Below are positions 1 through 7,615 of a stretch of DNA of 64,000 nt, one piece after another. The stretch is from positions 795,001 through 859,000 of the forward strand of contig JACKJC010000001.1 in the NCBI GenBank assembly GCA_020638195.1, written 5' to 3'. The stretch comes from Methylobacteriaceae bacterium. Lineage in GTDB: Bacteria > Pseudomonadota > Alphaproteobacteria > Rhizobiales > Beijerinckiaceae. A program made the position numbers and the translations under genes. The number at the start of each line of letters is the position of its first letter. The first letter of the stretch is position 1. A model generated the notes under the pieces. That model was not told the origin of the DNA and made no database searches. It saw only the letters and a list, made by a program, of their open reading frames with translations.

Positions 1-468
1 GACCAGGTGCGTGGCGAGATGGAAGCGGGCCGCAAGCTCGTCGAGGCCGAGCTCGACGAATTGACCGCGCGACTGGTCGAGGCGGGGCTGGCGAGCTGGG
101 CCGGCCTCGACGGCGCGCGCCGCCAGCTCATCGTGCGCGGCCAGGGCAATCTGCTCGAGGACCTCACCGCCATGGAGGATCTCGAGCGCATCCGCCTGCT
201 GTTCGACGATCTCGAGACAAAGACCGAGGTCATCGACCTCCTGTCGCGCGCCGAGAACGGCGAGGGCGTACGCATCTTCATCGGCTCGGAGAACAAGCTG
301 TTCTCGCTCTCGGGCTCCTCGATGATCGCCGCGCCCTTCCGCGACAGCGACCGCCGCGTGGTCGGCGTGCTCGGCGTCATCGGCCCGACGCGGCTGAACT
401 ATGCGCGCATCGTGCCCATGGTCGACTATACGGCCCGCGTCATCGCCCGCATCGTCGGCGGCGGCTGA
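1..468 (+). CDS. hrcA: HrcA, heat-inducible transcription repressor (C-terminal part, 5' end outside window)
   Basis: This is the C-terminal half of the repressor that binds CIRCE operators upstream of groESL/dnaK-type operons. The reading frame is open from base 1, so the start lies upstream and about 155 residues are visible. The tail shows the family pattern: a region matching the GAF-like inserted domain (GVRIFIGSEN, residues about 91-100 of the visible part), then GVLGVIGPTRLNYARIVPMVDYTA near the end, which is highly characteristic of HrcA C-termini. The winged-helix DNA-binding domain is not in the window. In Hyphomicrobiales hrcA normally precedes grpE; here it is followed by a convergent DUF1003 gene with only 5 nt between the stops, so any grpE is elsewhere. 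The assignment is confident; only completeness is unknown. Confidence 0.9.
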   Translation, partial: DQVRGEMEAGRKLVEAELDELTARLVEAGLASWAGLDGARRQLIVRGQGNLLEDLTAMEDLERIRLLFDDLETKTEVIDLLSRAENGEGVRIFIGSENKLFSLSGSSMIAAPFRDSDRRVVGVLGVIGPTRLNYARIVPMVDYTARVIARIVGGG

Positions 469-473
469 CGAAG

Positions 474-1355
474 CTATTCGGAATCGTTGTCGTCGGACGT
501 CGGCGACGAGGCGTTCTCGCCATTGGCGCCGCCTGTCTTCGGCGCCTTGGCTTTCCTGCGGCCGCCGGCCTCCTGCAGCATCTCGATCTGCAACTGCTGG
601 ATTTCCGACAGGCGCTGCCACTGGCGCGAGATCAGATAGTCGATCTTCTCGTGCAGGTGGCGGATTTCCAGCTCCGCCTTCAGGTTCACGCGATAGTCGT
701 TGAACGAGCGCTGGCGGTCCTTCTCCTCCTGGCGGCGCTGGCTCATCATGATGATGGGCGCCTGGATGGCGGCCAGACACGACAGGACGAGATTGAGCAG
801 GATGAACGGATAAGGGTCGAAGGCTTCCTTGTCGCCGCGCCAGACGTTGATGGCCATCCAGACGACAAGCACGATGCCGAAGGCGATCAGGAACGACCAG
901 GAGCCGCCGAAACTCGCCAGATGGTCGGACAGGCGTTCGCCGAAACTGCGCTGCTCCTCGTATTCAACCTCGGTGTTTTCCGCGATCGTGTCGTGGCGGG
1001 CGATGCTCTCCGCCACTTCGCGGTCGAGTTCGGTGAACTCGCCGTGCTCCTGCTGCAGCAGCTCCTCGAGATAGAGCATGCGATAGCGCGAGAGCTCGCC
1101 GAGGCTGATCCGCGCGTCCTGCGGCAGGTCGGGATGGTCGCGCCGAATGCGCTCCGTCAGCGCCGGGCGCAGGTGATCGATATTGACCAGCTCACGCTTG
1201 CGATATTTGCGTCCCGTGACCGCCGAGGGGAGCTTGCGTCGACGCCGACGCCCAGAACGGGCCTCCTCGGCGTCGGGCGCGGCGACGGATTCGAGCTCTT
1301 CGTCGTCGATGTCGTGCTCGGGCGGCCGGGCGCCTGGCCCCGGTTCGTTGCTCAT
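474..1355 (-). CDS. DUF1003 family inner-membrane protein
   Basis: A 293-residue protein. An Arg/Lys-rich, acidic N-terminus (RRRRRKLPS at about residues 36-44) is followed by a cytoplasmic stretch and two membrane segments (about residues 153-173 and 183-203). After these comes the signature region, where QAPIIMMSQ runs into a charged Arg/Glu/Asp segment and a long amphipathic helix. These are hallmarks of DUF1003 proteins (cyanobacterial/proteobacterial CrcB-unrelated membrane proteins of unknown function). The C-terminus is low-complexity and acidic. It converges on hrcA, and its start lies 237 nt from rpmH, which is transcribed divergently. The function is unknown; only the family is claimed. 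Confidence 0.8.
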   Translation of the reverse strand: MSNEPGPGARPPEHDIDDEELESVAAPDAEEARSGRRRRRKLPSAVTGRKYRKRELVNIDHLRPALTERIRRDHPDLPQDARISLGELSRYRMLYLEELLQQEHGEFTELDREVAESIARHDTIAENTEVEYEEQRSFGERLSDHLASFGGSWSFLIAFGIVLVVWMAINVWRGDKEAFDPYPFILLNLVLSCLAAIQAPIIMMSQRRQEEKDRQRSFNDYRVNLKAELEIRHLHEKIDYLISRQWQRLSEIQQLQIEMLQEAGGRRKAKAPKTGGANGENASSPTSDDNDSE

Positions 1356-1479
1356 GTCGGCGTCCTTCGGTCCGATGCGGCCCGCCGCTGTCGTCGGCGG
1401 CGGTCCCTAATGCGCCTGTATGCGCCCAGCGGCTTGTCCACTTTGTGACGGGTTCGCCGGAAGTCGCGGTCCATCCGCG

Positions 1480-1509
1480 TTGACTTGCCCCCGGCCTTGC
1501 CCCTATAAG
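1480..1509 (+). promoter_or_regulatory. Sigma-70 type promoter for the rpmH operon
   Basis: TTGACT (1480-1485) and TATAAG (1504-1509) are separated by 18 nt, 84 nt upstream of the rpmH start, in the 237-nt gap between the divergent DUF1003 gene and rpmH. Match quality and position fit a strong housekeeping promoter for a ribosomal protein operon. Experimental start sites are not known. Confidence 0.6.
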
Positions 1510-1592
1510 CCCGCAACGATTTCGGCGGCGCCGACGTCGGGGGCCTGCTTTGCGCCCCGGTTCGGCGCCCACGCTATTTTCGGAGAATTCCT

Positions 1593-1727
1593 GTGAAGCG
1601 GACCTATCAGCCCTCCAAGCTCGTGCGCAAGCGCCGTCACGGTTTCCGCGCCCGCATGGCCACTGTCGGCGGCCGCAAGGTCATCGCCGCCCGTCGCGCC
1701 CGCGGCCGCAAGAAACTGTCGGCCTGA
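1593..1727 (+). CDS. rpmH: 50S ribosomal protein L34
   Basis: A 44-residue, extremely basic protein starting with GTG: MKRTYQPSKLVRKRRHGF, with AARRARGRKKLSA at the end. This is the invariant L34 sequence and its normal length in alphaproteobacteria. A GGAG motif (1582-1585) lies 7 nt before the GTG. It is the first gene of the rpmH-rnpA-yidC-engB block. It was too short for a typical ORF cutoff and overlaps meaningless longer frames. L34 sits in the large ribosomal subunit near the 23S rRNA core. Confidence 0.97.
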   Translation: MKRTYQPSKLVRKRRHGFRARMATVGGRKVIAARRARGRKKLSA

Positions 1728-1740
1728 TCGGGTTCGAGCC

Positions 1741-1840
1741 CTCATGCTGAGGAGCCGCTGCAAGCGGCGTCTCGAAGCACGAGGGCGCTAGTCCGCGTCC
1801 TTCGAGACGCGATGCTGTGCATCGCTCCTCAGGACGAGGG
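1741..1840. repeat. REP-like palindromic element (family A) between rpmH and rnpA
   Basis: About 100 nt with a compound inverted structure. CTCATGCTGAGGAGC at the left pairs with GCTCCTCAGGACGAG at the right, and internal CGTCTCGAAG pairs with CTTCGAGACG. Sequences of this type are repeated many times between genes in Hyphomicrobiales genomes. Only one copy is in this window, so the assignment to a dispersed family rests on prior knowledge. It occupies nearly the whole rpmH-rnpA spacer. Confidence 0.7.
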
Positions 1841-1861
1841 GCTGAGGGCATGGGAGCTGAC

Positions 1862-2266
1862 ATGGCCAGCGGCGGCCAAAAAAAAATCCCTCCGCCCCTT
1901 CGCCTCAAGAAGCGCAAGGACTTTCTGGCCGCAGCCCGCGGATCGCGCAGTCACGCTTCCGCTTTCGTTCTGCAGGTTGGACCACGGGCCGATGAAGCCG
2001 CGGAAAATCACCCGCCCCGCTTCGGACTGACCATCACCAAGAAAACCGTTCCATCCGCCGCGCGGCGCAACCGCATCCGGCGGCGCCTGCGCGAGGCATT
2101 GCGGCAGGGCGCGGCCCTTTCGGCGGCGCCCGGCCGCGACTATGTATTTGTCGCGCGTGAAAACGCGATCGCTCTTCCCTTCGCCCGATTGATGTCCGAA
2201 ATGTCAGCAGCCCTCGCAGCGCCCGTGCGCGAGCGGCGCGCGAAAGTCAGGCCCCCTTCGACATGA
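1862..2266 (+). CDS. rnpA: Ribonuclease P protein component
   Basis: The protein subunit that helps RNase P RNA process the 5' ends of tRNAs. The ATG at 1862 is chosen because GGGAG (1852-1856) precedes it by 5 nt; an ATG at 1850 in the same frame is the alternative. The protein is about 134 residues, normal for the family. Motifs are RLKKRKDFLAA near the N-terminus, FGLTITKKTVPSAARRNRIRRRLREA (the conserved RNR core) in the middle, and DYVFVAR downstream. The stop overlaps the yidC start (ATGA), so the two are translationally coupled. A REP-like element separates it from rpmH. Confidence 0.93.
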   Translation: MASGGQKKIPPPLRLKKRKDFLAAARGSRSHASAFVLQVGPRADEAAENHPPRFGLTITKKTVPSAARRNRIRRRLREALRQGAALSAAPGRDYVFVARENAIALPFARLMSEMSAALAAPVRERRAKVRPPST

Positions 2267-4095
2267 ACAACGACACCAAGAACCTGTTTCTCGCGATCGC
2301 CCTGTCGGTGATGGTTCTGGTCGGCTGGCAATATTTCGTCGGCGCGCCCAAGCTCAGCCAGCAGCGCGCCGATATCAAGGAACAGCAATCGCTGCCGCCG
2401 CGCCCGACCTCGGATGCGGCGAACCCGTCCAAGCCCGGCGCTCCGCAGTCAGGCGCTCCGCAGTCTGGCGCTCCGACCGCGCCGGGCTCGGCCGTTCCCG
2501 CCGCCGCGAAATCGCGCGACGAGGCGCTGGCGGCCAGCCCCCGGCTGACTGTCGACACTGCCAGCCTGTCCGGCTCGATCGCCCTCAAGGGCGCTCGCAT
2601 CGACGATCTCAGGCTGAAGAAATATCACGAGACGGTCGACCCCAAGAGCCCGACGATCGAGCTTCTGTCGCCCTCGGGCGCCCCGCATCCCTTCTACGCC
2701 GAGATCGGCTATGTCCCGGCCGCCGGCGAGAAGCTCGACTTGCCCAATGCGGAAACGCTCTGGAAGGCTGATGGCGCGAAGCTGACGACGACCACGCCGG
2801 TGACGCTCAGCTTCGACAACGGCAAGGGGCTCGTCTTCAAGCGCAAGATCTCTGTCGACGACGATTATCTCTTCACTGTGCAGGACACGGTCGAGAACAA
2901 GACCGAAAAGCCGGTCACGCTCTATCCGTTCTCGCTGGTCTCGCGTCACGGCAAGCCCGAAACCTCCGGCTATTCGGTGCTGCACGAAGGCCTGATCGGC
3001 GTCGTCGGCGACTCCGGCATTCAGGAATACGCCTACGACAAGATCGAGAAGGAGACCGGCGGCCAGAAGACCTTCAAGGGCGTGGGCGGCTGGGTCGGCT
3101 TCACCGACAAATATTGGGCCGCGACCGTCGCGCCCGACCAGACCAAGCCCTTCGACGGGCGACTATCGGGCGGCGGCGCCATCCAGAAATCCTATCAGGC
3201 CGATGCGCTTGGCGAACCGCAGACGATCGAGCCCGGCAAGGCGGGCGAAGCCAAGACCTATGTCTTCGCCGGCGCCAAGGTCTCGCAGCTGCTCGACCGC
3301 TATCAGCAGAACCCGGGCATCGCCAAGTTCGACCTTCTGATCGACTGGGGCTGGTTCTACTTCATCACTCGCCCGATGTTTAAGCTGATCGACTTCCTCT
3401 ACAAGCTGATCGGCAATTTCGGCCTCGCGATCCTGGCCGTCACCGTCATCGTCAAGCTCGCCTTCTTCCCGCTCGCCAACAAGTCGTATCTGTCGATGGC
3501 GAAGATGAAGGCGCTGCAGCCGCAGCTCAAGGAACTGCAGGCCAAATACCCCGACGACAAGGTGAAGCAGCAGCAGGAGCAGATGGAGCTGTTCAAGCGC
3601 GAGAAGGTCAATCCGGTCGCCGGCTGTCTGCCGATGCTGATCCAGATCCCGGTCTTCTTCTCGCTCTACAAGGTCCTGTTCGTCACCATCGAAATGCGCC
3701 AGGCGCCTTTCTACGGCTGGATCAAGGATCTCTCGCAGCCTGATCCGACCAACGTCTTCAACCTGTTCGGCCTGCTGCCGTTCGACCCCACCCACGTGCC
3801 CGTGTTCGGCCACTTCCTGTGGCTCGGCATCTGGCCGCTGCTGATGGGCGTGTCGATGTGGGTGCAGATGAAGATGAACCCGGAGGCGACCGATCCGGTG
3901 CAGCGCCAGATGTTCGCCTGGATGCCGGTCATCTTCACCTTCATGATGGGCTCCTTCCCGGCCGGCCTCGTCATCTACTGGACCTGGAACAACCTCCTGT
4001 CGGTTGCCCAGCAGGGCTTCATCATGAAGCGCGCCGGCGTGCCGTTCGAGCTCTGGGACAATCTGGCCAAGACGTTCGGCCGCAAGGCGGCCTGA
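2263..4095 (+). CDS. yidC: Membrane protein insertase YidC
   Basis: This 610-residue insertase/chaperone integrates inner-membrane proteins, alone or with SecYEG. It has an N-terminal membrane anchor (about residues 6-26), a Pro/Ala-rich linker, a large periplasmic beta-sandwich domain (about 95-355), and the conserved C-terminal insertase domain with five membrane segments (about 375-600). The start overlaps the rnpA stop by 4 nt and the stop shares 1 nt with the next start, so it sits within a tight operon. Its length matches Gram-negative YidC rather than the short Gram-positive form. Confidence 0.97.
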   Translation: MNNDTKNLFLAIALSVMVLVGWQYFVGAPKLSQQRADIKEQQSLPPRPTSDAANPSKPGAPQSGAPQSGAPTAPGSAVPAAAKSRDEALAASPRLTVDTASLSGSIALKGARIDDLRLKKYHETVDPKSPTIELLSPSGAPHPFYAEIGYVPAAGEKLDLPNAETLWKADGAKLTTTTPVTLSFDNGKGLVFKRKISVDDDYLFTVQDTVENKTEKPVTLYPFSLVSRHGKPETSGYSVLHEGLIGVVGDSGIQEYAYDKIEKETGGQKTFKGVGGWVGFTDKYWAATVAPDQTKPFDGRLSGGGAIQKSYQADALGEPQTIEPGKAGEAKTYVFAGAKVSQLLDRYQQNPGIAKFDLLIDWGWFYFITRPMFKLIDFLYKLIGNFGLAILAVTVIVKLAFFPLANKSYLSMAKMKALQPQLKELQAKYPDDKVKQQQEQMELFKREKVNPVAGCLPMLIQIPVFFSLYKVLFVTIEMRQAPFYGWIKDLSQPDPTNVFNLFGLLPFDPTHVPVFGHFLWLGIWPLLMGVSMWVQMKMNPEATDPVQRQMFAWMPVIFTFMMGSFPAGLVIYWTWNNLLSVAQQGFIMKRAGVPFELWDNLAKTFGRKAA

Positions 4096-4760
4096 TGGCC
4101 GAGGACGCGCCCGATTACGTCGAGCAGGGCCGCAAGCTCTTCGCCGGCGCCTGTGACTTCATCTGGGCGGCGGCCAAGCAGGGCGACCTGCCGCCGGGCG
4201 GGCCGGCTGAATTCGCCTTCGCCGGCCGCTCCAACGTCGGCAAGTCCTCGCTCGTCAATGCGCTCACCGGCCGCAAGACGCTGGCCCGTGTCTCGCACAC
4301 GCCCGGCCGCACGCAGCAACTCAATTTTTTCGCGCTCGGCCGAAAGAGTCCCGAGGATGTAGAGCGCGCCCGTCTCGTCGACATGCCAGGCTACGGCTAT
4401 GCGGCAGTCTCCAAGACGAAGATTTCGTCCTGGGACGGCCTGATGAAGGACTACCTTCGTGGTCGGGCGAAGCTGCTGCGAGTCTACGTGCTGATCGACG
4501 GCCGGCGCGGCGTGATGAAGGTGGACGAGGAAATGCTCGACGTGCTCGACGCCGCCGCCGTCTCCTACGCCCTCGTCCTGACCAAGAAGGACGAGGTCAA
4601 GAAGGGCGACGTGGAGCGGATCATCGCTGAGACGCAAGGCAAGATCGCCAAGCGGCCCGCCGCCTATCCGCTCGTGCTGTTCACCTCCAGCCATACGGGC
4701 GAGGGCGTGGCCGACCTGCGTGCGGCGATCGCGCAATTGCTGGCGGAGCGCGGCGTGTAA
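4095..4760 (+). CDS. engB: Ribosome biogenesis GTP-binding protein EngB/YihA
   Basis: A 221-residue TRAFAC GTPase needed for large-subunit assembly. G1 is GRSNVGKSS (about residues 42-50), the G2 threonine lies in SHTPGRTQQ (about 67-75), G3 is DMPGYGYA, and G4 is TKKDE (about 160). The ATG overlaps the yidC TGA by one base (TGATG), and the conserved yidC-engB order supports the call. The upstream extension of the frame is only a shadow of yidC. Confidence 0.95.
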   Translation: MAEDAPDYVEQGRKLFAGACDFIWAAAKQGDLPPGGPAEFAFAGRSNVGKSSLVNALTGRKTLARVSHTPGRTQQLNFFALGRKSPEDVERARLVDMPGYGYAAVSKTKISSWDGLMKDYLRGRAKLLRVYVLIDGRRGVMKVDEEMLDVLDAAAVSYALVLTKKDEVKKGDVERIIAETQGKIAKRPAAYPLVLFTSSHTGEGVADLRAAIAQLLAERGV

Positions 4761-4788
4761 TACCCTCGGCGCGGGAGGAAATCGCGCC

Positions 4789-5667
4789 ATGAATCTGCCA
4801 GCCGATATCAAGGGCCTGTGGACACCGCCGCCGCTGTCGCGCCGCGGCTTCATGCGCGCATCGAGCGCGGCCGCCGCAGGCTACGCGCTTTCGGCCGGCC
4901 CCGTGCGCGCCGACGCGATCCGTACCGATGCGGCGGGCCTGACGACCGGCGAAGGCAAGGTCGCGGTCGCAGGCGGCCAGATGCCCGTCTATTTCGCCCG
5001 GCCGGAAAAGGCGACGAACCCGCCTGTCGTCCTCGTCGCGATGGAGGCGCTCGGCCTGCACGAATATATCCGCGACGTCGTGCGCAGGCTGGCGAAGCAG
5101 GGCGCCTTCGCGGTGGCGCCGGATTATTACTTCCGCGCCGGCGTCGACCTGCCTGCCCAGACGGATTTCTCGAAGGTCTTCGCCATCGTCAACGCCAAGC
5201 CCGACGCCGAACTGATCGCCGATCTCGACGCGACGGTCGGCTGGGCAAAGGGGCAGGGCGGCGATACGGGTCGGCTCGGCATGGTCGGCTTTTGTCGCGG
5301 CGGCCGCGCGGTCTGGCAATATTCCGCCTCCGCTCACCCGCCCAAGGCCGGCGTCGCCTTCTACGGGCCGATCGAGGATCCGCCGGAGCAGAAGGCGATC
5401 TGGCCGAAAAGCGTGCTTGAGCAGGCAGCCGATATGAAGGCGCCGGTGCTCGGCCTCTACGGCGAGGCCGACCAGGGCATTCTCGTCATGCAGGTCGAGG
5501 AGATGGAGGAAAAGCTCAAGGCCGCCGGCAAGACCGCCGAGTTCCACGTCTATCCCGGCGCGCCGCATGGCTTCCACGCCGACTTCCGGTCGAGCTATCG
5601 CAAGGAGGCGGCCGAGGACGGCTGGGCGCGCGCGCTGGCATGGTTCAGGAAATACGGCGTGCTGTGA
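4789..5667 (+). CDS. Tat-exported dienelactone hydrolase family protein
   Basis: A 292-residue alpha/beta hydrolase of the dienelactone hydrolase (carboxymethylenebutenolidase) type. The N-terminus carries a twin-arginine signal, SRRGFMRASSAAAAG (about residues 17-31), ending near VRADA, so export of the folded protein is predicted. The nucleophile elbow is GFCRGGRA, with Cys in the usual DLH position; Asp lies in GEADQG and His in GAPHGFH. The start at 4789 follows GGGAGGAAA at 4771-4779. The natural substrate is unknown. The gene is 28 nt after engB and may be co-transcribed. It could equally be a periplasmic esterase; the fold assignment is firm, the reaction is not. Confidence 0.85.
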   Translation: MNLPADIKGLWTPPPLSRRGFMRASSAAAAGYALSAGPVRADAIRTDAAGLTTGEGKVAVAGGQMPVYFARPEKATNPPVVLVAMEALGLHEYIRDVVRRLAKQGAFAVAPDYYFRAGVDLPAQTDFSKVFAIVNAKPDAELIADLDATVGWAKGQGGDTGRLGMVGFCRGGRAVWQYSASAHPPKAGVAFYGPIEDPPEQKAIWPKSVLEQAADMKAPVLGLYGEADQGILVMQVEEMEEKLKAAGKTAEFHVYPGAPHGFHADFRSSYRKEAAEDGWARALAWFRKYGVL

Positions 5668-5784
5668 TCTCTGCCCTCATGCATTGAGATCGTCACGTCG
5701 AGCCGCTAGATAAGCCCGCCCTGTTCTTCGCATCGATCGGACATGCGCATCTGCGCGATAACGCCGATCTCACCGGACGCCGCC

Positions 5785-6684
5785 ATGACCGACAAGACCC
5801 AGTCCGACGCAGCCCACGCCACGGCGCAGACGCTCGTGCGCGCCCTGCCGCACATGCTGCGCTACGACGACGCCATCGTGGTGGTGAAATACGGCGGCCA
5901 CGCCATGGGCGACGACAAGGTCGCCCGCGATTTCGCCCGAGACATGGTGCTCCTGGAGCAGTCCGGCGTGAATCCGGTGGTGGTGCACGGCGGCGGCCCG
6001 CAGATCGGCGCCATGCTCTCCAAGCTCGGCATCAAGTCGGAATTTGCGGCCGGCCTGCGCATCACCGACAAGGCGACCGTCGAGATCGTCGAAATGGTGC
6101 TCGCCGGCTCCATCAACAAGCAGATCGTCGGCTTCATCAACGCCGAGGGCGGTCGCGCCATCGGCCTCTGCGGCAAGGACGGCAATATGGTGACGGCGAC
6201 CAAGGTCGCGCGCACCGTCTACGATCCCGATTCCAACATCGAGAAAGTCGTCGACCTCGGCTTCGTCGGCGAACCCTCCAAGGTCGACACGACTGTGCTG
6301 GACCAGGTGCTCGGCCGAGAGCTCATTCCCGTGCTCGCGCCGGTCGGGCAGGGCGCGGACGGCGAGACTTATAACATCAACGCCGACACGTTCGCGGGAG
6401 CCATCGCCGGTGCGCTCGGCGCCAAGCGCCTGCTGTTCCTGACCGACGTGCCCGGCGTGCTCGACAAGAACAAGCAGCTCATCAAGGAGCTGAAGGTGTC
6501 CGACATTCCGGCCCTCATTTCCGACGGCACGATCACCGGCGGCATGATCCCGAAGGTCGAGACCTGCATTTACGCCATCGAGCAGGGCGTCGAGGGCGTC
6601 GTCATCCTCGACGGCAAGCTGCCGCACGCCGTTCTGGTCGAGCTTCTGACCGACCACGGCGCGGGCACGCTGATCACGCGGTGA
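5785..6684 (+). CDS. argB: Acetylglutamate kinase
   Basis: Phosphorylates N-acetyl-L-glutamate in the second step of arginine synthesis. The protein is about 299 residues from the ATG at 5785 (MTDKTQSDAA), the start expected for Hyphomicrobiales ArgB; an in-frame ATG at 5743 would add 14 atypical residues. Signature sites are VVKYGGHAMGD (about residues 33-43), VVHGGGPQIG (about 64-73), and the C-terminal GGMIPKVETC segment of the amino-acid kinase fold. The stop overlaps the GTG start of the following HAD gene by 4 nt. Confidence 0.95.
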   Translation: MTDKTQSDAAHATAQTLVRALPHMLRYDDAIVVVKYGGHAMGDDKVARDFARDMVLLEQSGVNPVVVHGGGPQIGAMLSKLGIKSEFAAGLRITDKATVEIVEMVLAGSINKQIVGFINAEGGRAIGLCGKDGNMVTATKVARTVYDPDSNIEKVVDLGFVGEPSKVDTTVLDQVLGRELIPVLAPVGQGADGETYNINADTFAGAIAGALGAKRLLFLTDVPGVLDKNKQLIKELKVSDIPALISDGTITGGMIPKVETCIYAIEQGVEGVVILDGKLPHAVLVELLTDHGAGTLITR

Positions 6685-7409
6685 AACGCGAACTCGACGC
6701 CAACAGACCGAAACTGCCGGGCGACATCGCCCGGCGCTTCGCCCATGTGCGTGCGTGGGTGTTCGACCTCGACAACACGCTCTATCCTGCGGGCTCCGAT
6801 CTCTGGCCGAAGATCGACCAGCGCATCACGCTCTTCATGGCGCAATTGTTCGGGCTCGACGGCATGTCGTCGCGCGCGCTTCAAAAATACTATTACCAGC
6901 GTTACGGCACGACCTTGCGCGGCCTGATGAGCGAGCACGACATCACCGCTGAAGAATTCCTGTCGTTCGTGCACGATATCGACCGTTCGTCGCTGAAGCC
7001 CGACCATTCGCTGGCGCAGGGCATAGCCGCACTGCCCGGCCGCAAGCTGATCCTCACCAACGGCTCGCGCGAACACGCCATTCGCACGGCGGAAAAGCTC
7101 GGCATTCACGATCTCTTCGAGGACGTCTTCGACATCGTCGCCGCCGACCTGCTGCCGAAACCCTACGCCGAAACCTATGACCGTTTCTTCGCCCGCCACG
7201 ACGTCGATCCGCGGGAAGCCGCGATGTTTGAAGACATCGCGCACAATCTCGAAGTCCCGCATGCGCGCGGCATGGTGACGACGCTAGTGACGCCGCGCTC
7301 GGAAGAGGAAGTCGAGCGCGAAGTCTGGGAGATCGCAACGGGCGGCGAGCCGCACATCGATTTCGTGACGGACGATCTCGCGGCGTTTCTGGAGGCGGTG
7401 GTGAAGTGA
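6681..7409 (+). CDS. HAD-superfamily hydrolase, pyrimidine 5'-nucleotidase type
   Basis: A 242-residue cytoplasmic phosphatase. Motif I is VFDLDNTLYP (about residues 27-36), motif II is LILTNGSR, and motifs III/IV are PKPYAETY and AMFEDIAHNL. DNTLYP in motif I is typical of the Pyr-5-nucleotidase/SDT1 branch that dephosphorylates pyrimidine nucleotides. The GTG start overlaps the argB stop (GTGA), so expression is probably coupled to argB; this adjacency is common in Hyphomicrobiales. Substrate is inferred from the family only. Confidence 0.85.
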   Translation: MKRELDANRPKLPGDIARRFAHVRAWVFDLDNTLYPAGSDLWPKIDQRITLFMAQLFGLDGMSSRALQKYYYQRYGTTLRGLMSEHDITAEEFLSFVHDIDRSSLKPDHSLAQGIAALPGRKLILTNGSREHAIRTAEKLGIHDLFEDVFDIVAADLLPKPYAETYDRFFARHDVDPREAAMFEDIAHNLEVPHARGMVTTLVTPRSEEEVEREVWEIATGGEPHIDFVTDDLAAFLEAVVK

Positions 7410-7418
7410 CGAGTCTAT

Positions 7419-7539
7419 CCCCTCCCCCTTATGGGGAGGGCTAGGGAGGGGGGCGCGCCATCCTGCGACATTGGCGGGTTCGGGCAGGCGTCTAGCTCGC
7501 AAGATCGCGCGACCCCCTCCCCACAGGGGGGAGGGGAGG
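7419..7539. repeat. G/C-tract palindromic repeats (family D) downstream of the HAD gene
   Basis: Two hairpin-like units lie in the 206-nt spacer: CCCCTCCCCC...GGGGAGGG at about 7419-7440 with a further GGGAGGGGGG, and CCCCCTCCCC-ACA-GGGGGGAGGGGAGG at 7513-7539. Similar poly-pyrimidine/poly-purine palindromes are dispersed between genes in many alphaproteobacteria. The first may also act as a terminator for argB-HAD, but no T-run follows. Confidence 0.55.
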
Positions 7540-7615
7540 CGCGCTGCATCGCGGTCCGCGCTTGCAATCCCCACCTCTCCAATTAACATGTTAAGTAACT
7601 CGCCTGGAGGCCCCC

